Assembly (NCBI GenBank): GCA_012520315.1
Contig: JAAYOM010000103.1
Span: forward strand, 1 to 32,550
Length of the DNA stretch: 32,550 nt
Source of the DNA: Bacillota bacterium
GTDB taxonomy: Bacteria; Bacillota; Limnochordia; Darwinibacteriales; Darwinibacteriaceae
Reading direction: 5' to 3'
Under the pieces are notes generated by a model that was not told the origin of the DNA, did no database searches, and worked only from the letters and a program-made list of their open reading frames with translations. Shown piece by piece: positions 1 through 8,191 of the stretch (position 1 is the first letter of the stretch; each line of letters starts with the position of its first letter). The translations under genes and the position numbers were made by a program.

Positions 1-615
1 GCCCTGGATGAACAAGGGGAGAAAGACGGGCGGCACTACCTGCTCACGATTGCGGCCGGTGCAGACCAGTACTTTGTCGACGGGACTGAAATGGATCAGG
101 CGGAAAAGTACTTAGACTGGGTTCAGCTTATGACCTATGACATGAGGGGCGGCTTTAACGCACTCACCGGTCACCATACAAATCTTTATACACCCACAGG
201 CGACCTCTTTAGAATCAGCGTAGATGCATCTGTCAATATCTTTGTCAAAGCCGGCGTGCCCAAGGAAAAAATCATCATTGGGGCTGCCTTTTATTCCCGC
301 ATGTGGAAGAACGTGCCCAACATCAACAATGGATACCTGCAGATGACTCCAAGCTCTGGAGGGTACGGACCTGTCTATACTGAACTGGCCGCTGACTACA
401 TCAACAAAAACGGTTTCGTGCGCTACTTCGACGAAGAAGCCAAAGCACCTTATCTCTTTGATGGGCAGACCTTTATCACCTACGACGATGAAATGTCGCT
501 GGAAGCCAAATGCGCTTATCTCAAGAAACAGGGTCTGAAGGGTATTATGTTCTGGGAATACAGCTGCGACAAGACGGGCGCGCTCTTAGATACCCTCTAC
601 CGTTCTTTGCTCTAG
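1..615 (+). CDS. GH18 chitinase-like glycoside hydrolase, C-terminal part (truncated by window edge)
   Basis: The reading frame is open from base 1, so the N-terminus lies outside the window. The visible 204 residues match the second half of a GH18 TIM barrel: a strand ending LTIAAGADQYFVDGTEM, the conserved beta-6 motif QLMTYDM, the GHHTNLY loop, a GVPKEKIIIGAAFYSR strand, and the closing strand GIMFWEYSCD with the Trp that floors the -1 subsite. The catalytic DxxDxDxE motif would lie upstream and cannot be checked. Known members cleave beta-1,4 GlcNAc linkages in chitin or related polymers. The frame ends in TAG at 613-615, 40 bases before the next gene on the same strand. No terminator is visible between them. 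A peptidoglycan or spore-cortex target is an alternative, but the GHHTNLY segment looks more like true chitinases. Confidence 0.85.
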   Translation, partial: ALDEQGEKDGRHYLLTIAAGADQYFVDGTEMDQAEKYLDWVQLMTYDMRGGFNALTGHHTNLYTPTGDLFRISVDASVNIFVKAGVPKEKIIIGAAFYSRMWKNVPNINNGYLQMTPSSGGYGPVYTELAADYINKNGFVRYFDEEAKAPYLFDGQTFITYDDEMSLEAKCAYLKKQGLKGIMFWEYSCDKTGALLDTLYRSLL

Positions 616-655
616 ACGTATGTGCACAGCAAGGGATGTATAAGGGAGGATATCC

Positions 656-2248
656 ATGTCAAATCGGCATTCCGTCCACAGTGTAAACATCTTGTTTTTG
701 ATCGTGCTCCTGCTCCAGCTGATGAATTTCTTTGCAGCCGACATGCCCCAATATCCCCGGCTGATTGCCAACGAAGCTCTCTTTGTGCTTTTGCCCTCCC
801 TGCTTTACCTGCGCTGGGAGGGACTGCCTTTTCGCAAGGCGGTGCGTTTACGCTCACCTGGATGGAAGACGGGCTTAGCCAGCTTATTGATTGGCGCAGG
901 GCTTTATCCTGTCTCTATCGCTTTAGCAAGCGTGTTTCAAATGCTCCTTGGCTACACAATGACTGGTTCTGAAACACTGCTGCCTAAGACTCCTTTCGAA
1001 GGGGTGCTGGCCATTATTGCCTATGCTGTAATGGCACCTGTGTGCGAAGAGATCTTTGCCCGGGGAATTATTCAGAGAACCTACCACGACAGATTCGGCT
1101 CCGGCAAAGCTATTCTGCTTTCGGGCGGGCTGTTTATCATGTTTCACCTTTCCCTGCTGCAGGGACTGAGTATCATACCCCTTTCCCTAGCCCTAGGCTA
1201 CGTCTATTGGCGCACAGAATCGCTGGCAGCCAGCATTTTAACACACTTCGGGGCCAATGCCATGGCCGCGCTGGTGGTGACCAGCAATGTCTTTTGGCAA
1301 ACTGCCCCTTCGGTCTTGGTCTCTCCAATGAGCATGCTAATTGGCATCTTGCTGGCAGCCGCTGGGTACACGTACCTCAAGAAAAACACGAATCCAAAGC
1401 AGAAGCCTAAGCAAGTTCGCCCATCACTGGCAAGGCACGCCTGGCCGCTGATTGTTGCCGGTTTAATCTACTTAGGCCTAATCGGCCTTGAAGTTAGCGT
1501 GGGCCGCTCTCCGGAAACGTTTCTGGATCCGGTGACGGTGGATGCCTCCCGCTTAATAGCTGCAGGCGAATGGGACTATGCCCTTTACAACAGGGCCGAC
1601 GATGCGGTTGCCGAAATTACCTGCCGATTAGAACCTCAGGAAGATACCATCTTATTGCGCTGGGGATCGGTGCATCAAGCCTATGATGTAGAAGTCGACA
1701 GGGGACGGTTTGTAGGCAGCGATGCCAAGATCACAGAAGAGGTGACCTATAGGCGCACTGATGGGCAGCTCCTGCAAGGAGTGCACCTAGGCGAATTCGA
1801 GTGGGGAAAAAGCAAGACTGAGTGGGCTATTGACAGCGAGCGCCTTTTGGTCAAGTACGCACACGCCGGCGAGACTGAACAAACCGTCCAAAATTTTGAG
1901 CTGGTTCTGGAAGAGGCAGAAGGCAAGCTTATCTTAGAAGGCACAAGCTGGCCCTGGATCCTTGCTGCACTGCCTTTCAGCCCCAACTACGCCGGATCCG
2001 CTTACTACGTTAGACCCTACGCTTGGCGCCAAGAGACAAATGATCATGGTCCTATGTTAGAACAGGTCCAGGTTAGGGTGTCAGGTCCAGAAACGCTGGA
2101 GACGTCCGCCGGGCCCCTCCAAGCCTGGAAGGTGACGGTAGGCCAAGAGACAGCCTGGTATTCAGTGGACGCCCCCAACGTTCTGCTCCAGCATGATAAC
2201 GGCTTTGAAACTAAGTTACTGGTTACCCTTCTAAACCCCGTTAACTAA
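656..2248 (+). CDS. CPBP-family intramembrane metalloprotease with extra C-terminal domain
   Basis: A 530-residue protein that starts at ATG 656 behind AGGGAGGA (643-650). Residues 10-260 are mostly hydrophobic helices. They carry the CPBP (Abi/CAAX protease 2) motifs: EE at 131-132 with Arg136, His164, and His197 followed by Asn201. These are the expected metal and catalytic residues of this family. A further hydrophobic helix near residues 260-280 leads to a roughly 250-residue soluble tail that is not part of the standard domain. The tail is beta-rich and ends with a stretch around AGPLQAWKVTVGQETAWYS that resembles DUF3108/LolA-like envelope domains. That resemblance is weak. Typical CPBP proteins have 200-300 residues, so this one is about twice the usual length. 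The substrate is unknown. The stop codon overlaps that of the convergent ABC remnant. Confidence 0.85.
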   Translation: MSNRHSVHSVNILFLIVLLLQLMNFFAADMPQYPRLIANEALFVLLPSLLYLRWEGLPFRKAVRLRSPGWKTGLASLLIGAGLYPVSIALASVFQMLLGYTMTGSETLLPKTPFEGVLAIIAYAVMAPVCEEIFARGIIQRTYHDRFGSGKAILLSGGLFIMFHLSLLQGLSIIPLSLALGYVYWRTESLAASILTHFGANAMAALVVTSNVFWQTAPSVLVSPMSMLIGILLAAAGYTYLKKNTNPKQKPKQVRPSLARHAWPLIVAGLIYLGLIGLEVSVGRSPETFLDPVTVDASRLIAAGEWDYALYNRADDAVAEITCRLEPQEDTILLRWGSVHQAYDVEVDRGRFVGSDAKITEEVTYRRTDGQLLQGVHLGEFEWGKSKTEWAIDSERLLVKYAHAGETEQTVQNFELVLEEAEGKLILEGTSWPWILAALPFSPNYAGSAYYVRPYAWRQETNDHGPMLEQVQVRVSGPETLETSAGPLQAWKVTVGQETAWYSVDAPNVLLQHDNGFETKLLVTLLNPVN

Positions 2249-2376
2249 CCTGCAAGTACACCTGCTTGGGCCTCGCGCAATGGCATCTTGTACAAACGTG
2301 CATACAGTCCCGCCTGGCCCAAGAGGTCCCTATAGGTTCCTTCCTCCACGATTCTCCCTTGATCCATAACGGGCAA
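2245..2376 (-). pseudogene. C-terminal remnant of an ABC exporter ATPase
   Basis: The last 40 or so codons read VMDQGRIVEEGTYRDLLGQ and then AGLYARLYKM, the hallmark end of ABC-B type exporter ATPases, where a D-x-G-x-I-V-E-x-G strand is followed by a 'GLYARLY' helix. Upstream of about 2376 the similarity stops. The H-loop, Walker B, signature and Walker A motifs are absent, and the frame continues only as unrelated sequence to 2451. This is therefore the tail of a gene whose 5' part was deleted. Its TAG stop overlaps the stop of the convergent CPBP gene. No other piece of an ABC exporter was found nearby. Confidence 0.65.
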
Positions 2377-2544
2377 GACTGCAGCTGGTCTCCGTGATCT
2401 TTTGTCACTCCAAGCATTTTCGCAGCAAATTTTCCCTGCGCACCTGATCACCCCTTGCTGTCATTATGATAATTGTAACAAGGGTGAGGGGCCTTAACCA
2501 CGAACTAAAGACAGATTCCGCCCCAGCCTCAAGGCGGAAATGGA
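2377..2544. other. gene-free spacer
   Basis: Between the ABC remnant and the pot operon terminator I see no convincing coding frame. Short open frames here overlap each other on both strands without a ribosome binding site or recognisable motif. With the remnant and the terminator included, the region without an intact gene is about 350 bases and looks like a decayed locus. Confidence 0.5.
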
Positions 2545-2545
2545 C

Positions 2546-2586
2546 GTGAAAAAAGCGACCCCCTCGGTGAAAGGCGAGTCGCTTGC
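2546..2586 (-). terminator. rho-independent terminator of the pot operon
   Basis: On the minus strand a 7-bp arm AAGCGAC (2584-2578) pairs with GTCGCTT (2559-2553), extended inward by C/G pairs, and runs into a T6 tract (plus-strand A-run 2549-2554). It begins 18 bases after the last potD stop. Confidence 0.8.
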
Positions 2587-2601
2587 TTAGACTAACTGGC
2601 G

Positions 2602-3642
2602 TTAATGTGCTTTTACTTCTGTCCAAATTCGGTCATAAAGACTGAGGGTCTGGCCAAGATTGACAAAAATCTCCGCACCTGCCAGATCCTCTTCCTCTGG
2701 ATAGATCGTGCGATCTTCCCTGATCTCTTCAGGCAACATCTCCCTGGCAGCCTCGTTCGGAATTGCATAGCCGGTGTACTCGGCATTGCGCAGGGCAATC
2801 TCAGGGTCATTCATAAAGTTTATAAACCGCATAGCCCCATCCTTGTTCTTGGCATCCTTGGGAACTGCCATAACATCAAACCAGAGATTGGTGCCTTCTT
2901 TGGGAATAGCAAAGGCCAAATCAGGGTTCTCCATCCTGGCATTGGTGGCCTCTCCGGACCAGACCACTGCCAAGGCTGCCTCTCCGGCAATCATCTTGTC
3001 CTGGCCCTCATCCACAACATAGGCTAATACTAAGGGCTTTTGCTCCTTTAAAAGCTCACCCGCCTCGGCCAGCTCATCAGGATCCAGGGTGTTGATACTG
3101 TAGCCAAGCTTTAAAAGGGCAACTGCAATCGAATCGCGCTGGCTGTCCAGCATTAAGATCTCCTTGCTGTACTTGGGATCCCAAAGAATATCCCAACTGT
3201 CCACCATATCGTCCACAAGGGCGGTATTGTATAGAATGCCTACTGTACCCCATTTATAAGGAAGGGAGTATTTGTTCTCCGGATCGTACTCTAGCCCCAT
3301 GAAGCGATCGGCCACATGTTTCGCGTTTGGGATCTTCACCAGATCAAGCTCGGCCAGCATGTCTTCTTCAATCATCCGGGTGAGCATGTAATCTGAGGGG
3401 AAAATCACATCATAACTGCTGCCGCCGCTCTTAAGTTTTACGTACATGTCTTCGTTAGTGGCATAGGTATCGTAGACAACACGCATGTTTGTTTCCTTCT
3501 CAAAGTCGGCGATAATGCTTTCATCTATATAATCTCCCCAGTTGTAAACATAGACAGTGGGCCGCTCCCGGCAGCCGCTTAAACCCAGACTCACCAGTAC
3601 CAAGAGAACCAGAATCAACATCGTTTTGCTACGCTTAAGCAA
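2602..3642 (-). CDS. potD: Spermidine/putrescine-binding lipoprotein PotD, copy 1 (operon-distal)
   Basis: Extracytoplasmic solute-binding protein of a polyamine ABC importer. The chosen start is TTG at 3642, preceded by AAGGAG with an 8-base gap. This gives a 346-residue product with a classic lipoprotein signal: MLKRSKT, a hydrophobic core, then lipobox LSGC. An upstream ATG at 3687 adds 15 residues but has a poorly spaced site. Conserved PotD features are YVYNWGDYIDE at the start of the mature domain, PSDYM, and the W-x-D of NLWFDVMAVP, which binds amines in characterised PotD proteins. It is the last gene of the operon, 63 bases after the second potD, and close to it in sequence: 52 of the first 62 mature positions match, and both proteins end DRIWTEVKAH. 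The pair may differ in amine preference. Confidence 0.92.
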   Translation of the reverse strand: MLKRSKTMLILVLLVLVSLGLSGCRERPTVYVYNWGDYIDESIIADFEKETNMRVVYDTYATNEDMYVKLKSGGSSYDVIFPSDYMLTRMIEEDMLAELDLVKIPNAKHVADRFMGLEYDPENKYSLPYKWGTVGILYNTALVDDMVDSWDILWDPKYSKEILMLDSQRDSIAVALLKLGYSINTLDPDELAEAGELLKEQKPLVLAYVVDEGQDKMIAGEAALAVVWSGEATNARMENPDLAFAIPKEGTNLWFDVMAVPKDAKNKDGAMRFINFMNDPEIALRNAEYTGYAIPNEAAREMLPEEIREDRTIYPEEEDLAGAEIFVNLGQTLSLYDRIWTEVKAH

Positions 3643-3705
3643 GTCGATCACTCCTTCCCTGAACTCTCCTTCTCGAAGTGTCAGCATACTCCTTCCAAAG
3701 TGCCC

Positions 3706-4749
3706 CTAATGGGCCTTAACTTCTGTCCAAATCCGGTCGTAGTCTTTGAGGGTGTCCCCTAGGTGTACGAAGAACTCTGCATTTTCAAGCACTGCCTGAC
3801 CTGGATAGGCCTGGGGATCATTGCGAATCTCATCAGGCAGCATCTCACGGGCAGCAAGATTGGGTGTGGCATAGCCAATATACTCGGCGTTGCGCAGGGC
3901 AATTTCCGGACGGTTCAAAAAGTCCATAAACTGTAGGGCCCCTTCCAGATTTTGAGCCCCCTTAGGCACAGCCATCACATCAAACCACACATTCGTGCCT
4001 TCTTTTGGGATGGCGTAGGCCAAGTCTTCATTCTCTGAAATGGCGTACATCGCTTCACCAGACCAGGTCAGGGCCAGCGCAGCCTCGCCAGAGACCATCT
4101 TGTCTTTCCCTTCATCCACAACATAGGCCAGTACCAAAGGCTTCTGCTCCTTAAGCAGTTGACCGGCTTCGGCCAGCTCCTGCTTATCCAAGGTGTTGAT
4201 GGAGTAACCCAGCCTAATTAGGGCAACTGCCAGAGAATCCCGCTGGCTGTCCAGCATGAGAATTTCCTTGGCATACCTGGAATCCCAGAGTGCATCCCAG
4301 CTGTCGATAGGTTGATTTACCAATGTGGTGTTGTAGAGAATACCGATGGTTCCCCACATATAGGGCAGGGAATACTCATTTTTGGGATCATACACCGTTC
4401 CCATCAAACTTGCATCGATATGCCTGTGATTGGGAATTTTACCCAGGTCAATCTTTTCCAACATATTCTCGTTCAGCATCCTGGTTAACATATAATCCGA
4501 GGGAAAAATCACATCATAGGTGCTGCCTCCGCTTTTCAGCTTGACATATAGGTCTTCATTAGTAGAGAAGGTGTCATAGACCACCCGCATGTTGAATTCC
4601 TTCTCGAACTCTTCCAAAATGTCCTCATCAATATAGTCGCCCCAGTTGTAGACATACAGTGTGGGTTTATCCTGCTTGCACCCGGTCAAAAGTACACTAA
4701 ACACCACCAAAGCCAGTACGCAAAGCATCCATCTGCCTTTTTTGGCCAT
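3706..4749 (-). CDS. potD: Spermidine/putrescine-binding lipoprotein PotD, copy 2
   Basis: A 347-residue solute-binding lipoprotein. The preferred start is ATG 4749 (MAKKGRWML), with GGAAGGA nine bases upstream. It gives a signal peptide ending in lipobox LLTGC. An ATG at 4758 is possible, and the frame is open to 4800. The mature protein begins with the PotD pattern LYVYNWGDYIDE and keeps PSDYM, MLDSQRDS and the W-x-D in NVWFDVMAVP. The start lies inside the 3' end of potC, so the two genes overlap by 53 bases and are probably translationally coupled. The next gene is a second potD; the arrangement suggests tandem duplication followed by divergence, because substitutions are spread along the whole length. 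Confidence 0.92.
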   Translation of the reverse strand: MAKKGRWMLCVLALVVFSVLLTGCKQDKPTLYVYNWGDYIDEDILEEFEKEFNMRVVYDTFSTNEDLYVKLKSGGSTYDVIFPSDYMLTRMLNENMLEKIDLGKIPNHRHIDASLMGTVYDPKNEYSLPYMWGTIGILYNTTLVNQPIDSWDALWDSRYAKEILMLDSQRDSLAVALIRLGYSINTLDKQELAEAGQLLKEQKPLVLAYVVDEGKDKMVSGEAALALTWSGEAMYAISENEDLAYAIPKEGTNVWFDVMAVPKGAQNLEGALQFMDFLNRPEIALRNAEYIGYATPNLAAREMLPDEIRNDPQAYPGQAVLENAEFFVHLGDTLKDYDRIWTEVKAH

Positions 4750-5536
4750 TTTTCCCATTCCTTCCTTTTCTTTGTTCCCGGGCTTGCCGGATATTGACAA
4801 TAATCAGCAACAGAAGAACAAAGGTAAACATAATCGTCGACAGGGCATTGATCTTCGGATTGATTCCCCTTCTGGCCATCGAATAAATCGTGATGGAAAG
4901 TGTGCTTACTCCAGAACCAGTTGTGAAGAAGCTGATCACAAAATCGTCAATGGACAGGGTAAAGGCAAGGAGTAAGCCTGTAATAATCCCCGGCATAATC
5001 TCTGGAATAATCACCTTCCACAGTGCCCCCGCCGGAGTGCAGCCCAGATCAAGGGCAGCTTCGTAAAGATGCTTATTGAGCTGGCGCAGCTTAGGCAGGA
5101 CCGACAAAATCACATAAGGAATGTTAAAAGTAATGTGGGACAGCAATAAAGTCAGATAACCCAGCCTGACTTTGGTAAAGACAAAGAGAATCATCAGCGA
5201 AATGGCAGTTACGATCTCAGGGTTTAAAACCGGAAGATAGGTCACATTCATAATCAGCTTTTTCTGAATGCCCCGGGAGTTGTGAATCCCAATCGCTGCC
5301 AAAGTGCCAATAATGGTCGCAATTACAGCCGAAGTCACGCCGATAAACAGGGTGGAGTACAAGGAACTCATAATGGTTCGATCCTGAAACAGCTCCACAT
5401 ACCAGCGGAGGGTAAAGCCTCCCCACATCCCCCGGGAACGGGAGTCATTGAAGGAGTACACCATCAAAACCGCAATCGGCATATACAGGAAGGCAAAGAC
5501 AAGGTAGATATAGCTGCGTTTCAGAAACCTTACCAT
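4697..5536 (-). CDS. potC: Polyamine ABC transporter permease PotC
   Basis: A 279-residue inner-membrane permease with six predicted helices. The cytoplasmic EAA loop reads EAALDLGCTPAGALW, followed by KVIIPEIMPG, and docks onto PotA. The N-terminus ([20 protein letters not shown]) and the SFNDSR motif are typical of PotC. ATG 5536 overlaps the potB stop by 7 bases. The C-terminus carries a basic tail of about 25 residues beyond the last helix (REQRKGRNGKNGQKRQ and onward) that reads into the following potD. This makes it somewhat longer than usual for PotC. With PotB it forms the membrane channel of the importer. Confidence 0.93.
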   Translation of the reverse strand: MVRFLKRSYIYLVFAFLYMPIAVLMVYSFNDSRSRGMWGGFTLRWYVELFQDRTIMSSLYSTLFIGVTSAVIATIIGTLAAIGIHNSRGIQKKLIMNVTYLPVLNPEIVTAISLMILFVFTKVRLGYLTLLLSHITFNIPYVILSVLPKLRQLNKHLYEAALDLGCTPAGALWKVIIPEIMPGIITGLLLAFTLSIDDFVISFFTTGSGVSTLSITIYSMARRGINPKINALSTIMFTFVLLLLIIVNIRQAREQRKGRNGKNGQKRQMDALRTGFGGV

Positions 5537-6351
5537 AGTGCCACATCCTTTTCTTCTCCTTCAAAGAAGGACATAATGGCCATGCTGAGCAAAATCAGGA
5601 CAATCATCACCACAGAAATGGATGAGCCAAAACCCCAGTCCCCTACCACAAGAAACTGTTGTTCAATCAGGTTGCCGATCAGGGTAAACTGGCCCCCTCC
5701 CAGCAGCCTGGAGATAACAAAGGTTGTCAAAGCCGGCATAAAGACCATGGTGACGCCGGAAACCACACCGGGCAGGCTCAAGGGGAAGATTACCTTGGCG
5801 AAAACCTGAAGGGAGTTGGCCCCCAGATCGCCTGCGGCCTCCACCACTCCCCGGTCAATCTTGCTGAGCACAGAGTAGATTGGCAGTACCATAAAGGGCA
5901 GGAAGTTGTAAACCATGCCTAAGACAACTGCCCCTTCTGTGTAAAGAATATTAAGGCTCGGCAGGTTCAGGTTGGCCAAAAGCACATTGATTACCCCATT
6001 GCGCTCTAAGATGGTCAACCAGGCGTAGGTTCTCAAGAGAAAGTTCATCCACATGGGCACCACAAACAAGAGAAGAACCACACTCTTGCGCTCAAAGGCA
6101 TTGCCGGCCATCACCATCGCAGCCGGATAGCCAATAATCAGGCAAATGACGGTACTGAACAAGGCTAGACGCAAAGAGCGCCAGAGAACTTTAAGATAAA
6201 TGGGCTCAAAAAACCGGGCGAAATTCTCTAAAGACCATGTGGCACCAGATTCTGTGGGTACAGTAAAGGCATAGTAGAGCACCAAAAACATCGGGACTAC
6301 TATAAACAAAACCATCCAGATCAGATAGGGAAAAAGGGTCGAGCGTTTCAT
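5530..6351 (-). CDS. potB: Polyamine ABC transporter permease PotB
   Basis: A 273-residue inner-membrane permease. It starts [20 protein letters not shown], shows six hydrophobic segments, and carries the EAA loop [23 protein letters not shown] 6351 overlaps the potA stop in the four bases ATGA, and an AAGGTGAG site sits just upstream inside potA. This order and coupling (potA-potB-potC-potD) is the standard one for spermidine/putrescine importers. PotB and PotC form the heterodimeric permease. Confidence 0.93.
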   Translation of the reverse strand: MKRSTLFPYLIWMVLFIVVPMFLVLYYAFTVPTESGATWSLENFARFFEPIYLKVLWRSLRLALFSTVICLIIGYPAAMVMAGNAFERKSVVLLLFVVPMWMNFLLRTYAWLTILERNGVINVLLANLNLPSLNILYTEGAVVLGMVYNFLPFMVLPIYSVLSKIDRGVVEAAGDLGANSLQVFAKVIFPLSLPGVVSGVTMVFMPALTTFVISRLLGGGQFTLIGNLIEQQFLVVGDWGFGSSISVVMIVLILLSMAIMSFFEGEEKDVALW

Positions 6352-7394
6352 GGTCTCACCTTCTTCATGATGTGAATATCCATGGGTTCCAGACCCAATC
6401 CGACCCGAGTGCCCACAGGCTCCATCAGGGTCGAGTGGACCAGCCAGCTCGTTCCATCGTCGGCGTCAACAATCATCTCATAGTGCACTCCCAAAAAGTT
6501 CACCGAGCTTACCACTCCCGAAAGCCTGGCGTTATCTGCTGGGATCAGCACCAGATCCTCGGGTCGGATCACAACCTCAACCTCCTCGTCCTTGGCAAAG
6601 CCAAAGTCGACGCAGTCAAAGCTAGAACCGGCAAAATCCACCAGGTAATCCTGCCGCATGATTCCGTCAACAATATTGCTTTCTCCAATAAAGTCTGCCA
6701 CAAATGCATTCTTCGGCTCGTTGTAAATATCAACGGGAGTACCGATCTGTTGGATTCTTCCATCCTTCATCACCACTACAGTGTCTGACATGGACAGGGC
6801 TTCTTCCTGGTCGTGGGTGACAAAGACAAAGGTGATTCCCAGCTGTTTTTGCATACTCTTCAGCTCATGCTGCATTTCCTTCCGCAGTTTCAGATCAAGG
6901 GCGGCCAAAGGTTCATCAAGGAGCAAAACTTCCGGTTCGTTGACCAGCGCCCTGGCAATGGCCACCCTCTGCTGCTGGCCGCCGCTGAGAGAGTTAACAT
7001 CGCGGCTTTCAAAACCTGCCAGATTCACCTGCTCCAACATTCTGCCGACCTTTTCTTTAATAACCTTTTCGCTGAATTTCTTAATCCGTAAACCAAAGGC
7101 AATATTCTCAAACACATCAAGGTGGGAGAACAAGGCATAGCGTTGAAACACTGTGTTTACTCTTCGTTTATAAGGCGGAACGCCGGTTACATCCCGGCCT
7201 TCAAAAAGAATTGTCCCGCCCGAGGGCTGTTCAAAGCCGCCGATCAGGCGCAAAGTAGTGGTTTTACCGCAGCCGCTTGGCCCTAAAAGTGTGAGAAATT
7301 CGTTCTTTCTGATATACAAATCAATACCGTCCAGTGCCACGGTTTCATCATAAACCTTGGACAGAGATTTCAACTCCACAATGATTTCATGCAT
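6348..7394 (-). CDS. potA: Polyamine ABC transporter ATPase PotA
   Basis: A 348-residue ATP-binding subunit that powers polyamine import. The chosen start is ATG 7394 ([17 protein letters not shown]) behind AAGGGGGAA; the frame is open further upstream but that stretch has no ABC similarity. Motifs in order: Walker A GPSGCGKT (38-45), Q-loop Gln84, signature LSGGQ (136-140), Walker B with Asp160-Glu161, and H-loop His194 in VTHDQEEA. The last 100 or so residues form the TOBE-type regulatory domain usual for PotA, with [10 protein letters not shown]. It follows the XRE-cupin regulator by 22 bases and overlaps potB by four bases, so the genes are one transcription unit. Confidence 0.95.
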   Translation of the reverse strand: MHEIIVELKSLSKVYDETVALDGIDLYIRKNEFLTLLGPSGCGKTTTLRLIGGFEQPSGGTILFEGRDVTGVPPYKRRVNTVFQRYALFSHLDVFENIAFGLRIKKFSEKVIKEKVGRMLEQVNLAGFESRDVNSLSGGQQQRVAIARALVNEPEVLLLDEPLAALDLKLRKEMQHELKSMQKQLGITFVFVTHDQEEALSMSDTVVVMKDGRIQQIGTPVDIYNEPKNAFVADFIGESNIVDGIMRQDYLVDFAGSSFDCVDFGFAKDEEVEVVIRPEDLVLIPADNARLSGVVSSVNFLGVHYEMIVDADDGTSWLVHSTLMEPVGTRVGLGLEPMDIHIMKKVRP

Positions 7395-7416
7395 CTTCAG
7401 TTCCCCCTTCCGCGAG

Positions 7417-7956
7417 TTAAAAGCTTGGTGGGGCAGAAACCCACAATACGCTGGCAGGCCGCTTAGTAGTATTAGACAAATAATGACCTTCACGGGCAGA
7501 AAAATAAAAAGATTCGCCCGAGCGGACCCTCAGCTTCTTTGCACCGATATGCAGATAGACCTGGCCCTTAAGCACATACCCGAACTCTTCCCCTTCGTGG
7601 GGATCGTCCAAGGGCGTCTGCCCGAAAGGCTCGATCTGAACAAGAATTGGTTCCATGGCGTTCTTTTGCGCATTAGGCACCAGCCAGCTGATTTCGTTTT
7701 TGAGCTCTGGATCGCTTTTGACTGAAACATCTTCCTTGGTAAAGACCACTTTTTCCGGCACTTCCTGGGCAAAAAAGTCCTGCAGGTTTGTGCCCAGCGA
7801 TTCCAAAATATCCACTAGGGTCGCGATGGAAGGTGAAGTCAGTTCCCGCTCAACCTGGGAAATGAACCCCTTGGTCAACTCAGCACGATCTGCCAATTCT
7901 TCCTGGGTTAAGTTGTTTTGCATCCGCAGGAGCTTAATTTTTTCGCCAATTTTCAC
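7417..7956 (-). CDS. XRE-family regulator with C-terminal cupin domain (polyamine-operon regulator)
   Basis: A 179-residue DNA-binding protein. GTG 7956 is preferred because AAAGGGGGG lies seven to eight bases upstream and it begins at the helix-turn-helix domain; an upstream start at 7989 is unlikely. Residues 2-60 are an XRE HTH ([20 protein letters not shown]), and residues 100-175 a cupin beta-barrel ([19 protein letters not shown]). Such HTH-cupin proteins, for example PuuR, commonly sense small amines or related metabolites. It is the first gene of the pot operon, 22 bases before potA, so a role as polyamine-responsive regulator is likely. Its own upstream region holds regularly spaced half-sites that look like its operator. 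Confidence 0.9.
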   Translation of the reverse strand: MKIGEKIKLLRMQNNLTQEELADRAELTKGFISQVERELTSPSIATLVDILESLGTNLQDFFAQEVPEKVVFTKEDVSVKSDPELKNEISWLVPNAQKNAMEPILVQIEPFGQTPLDDPHEGEEFGYVLKGQVYLHIGAKKLRVRSGESFYFSAREGHYLSNTTKRPASVLWVSAPPSF

Positions 7957-7986
7957 CGCTCGCCCCCCCTTTCTGAGGTTTGGTAT

Positions 7987-8016
7987 CACTAAACCAAATG
8001 TTTAGAAACACTAAAC
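7987..8016. promoter_or_regulatory. Candidate operator array of the XRE-cupin regulator
   Basis: Three alternating half-sites lie exactly 11 bp apart: CTAAAC at 7989-7994, GTTTAG at 8000-8005 and CTAAAC at 8011-8016, each pair separated by 5 bases. The outer two belong to a longer direct repeat, CACTAAAC (7987 and 8009). The array is 33-60 bases upstream of the regulator's GTG start. The spacing of about one helical turn suits cooperative binding of XRE dimers and autoregulation of the pot operon. Confidence 0.6.
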
Positions 8017-8191
8017 AAGTGTATTTTAACGGGTAGGGCCATGCATGTCAATAGTTTCAGGCAATAAATTTCGGGGCTATTTTGCAGGAACAGCAGGAGT
8101 CAGCAGTTTCCCCGCCAAACAGCCCTATCTTATATTTCCCGTCCTCCAGCAATAAGCTGTTACCAGGGGACCAAACAAGGGGGAGTGCAGC

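Noticed and set aside
2405-2626. 73-codon minus-strand frame between the ABC remnant and potD
   Set aside because: It runs through the operon terminator and into the potD 3' end, with no ribosome binding site or family resemblance.
2602-4749. Repeat array or mobile-element duplication
   Set aside because: The similarity is at protein level between two complete genes; no flanking repeats, inverted ends or transposase were seen.
8017-8191. Possible riboswitch or leader RNA before the ZIP gene
   Set aside because: The 175-base region has a few short complementary stretches but no motif of a known riboswitch, no terminator hairpin and no convincing promoter.
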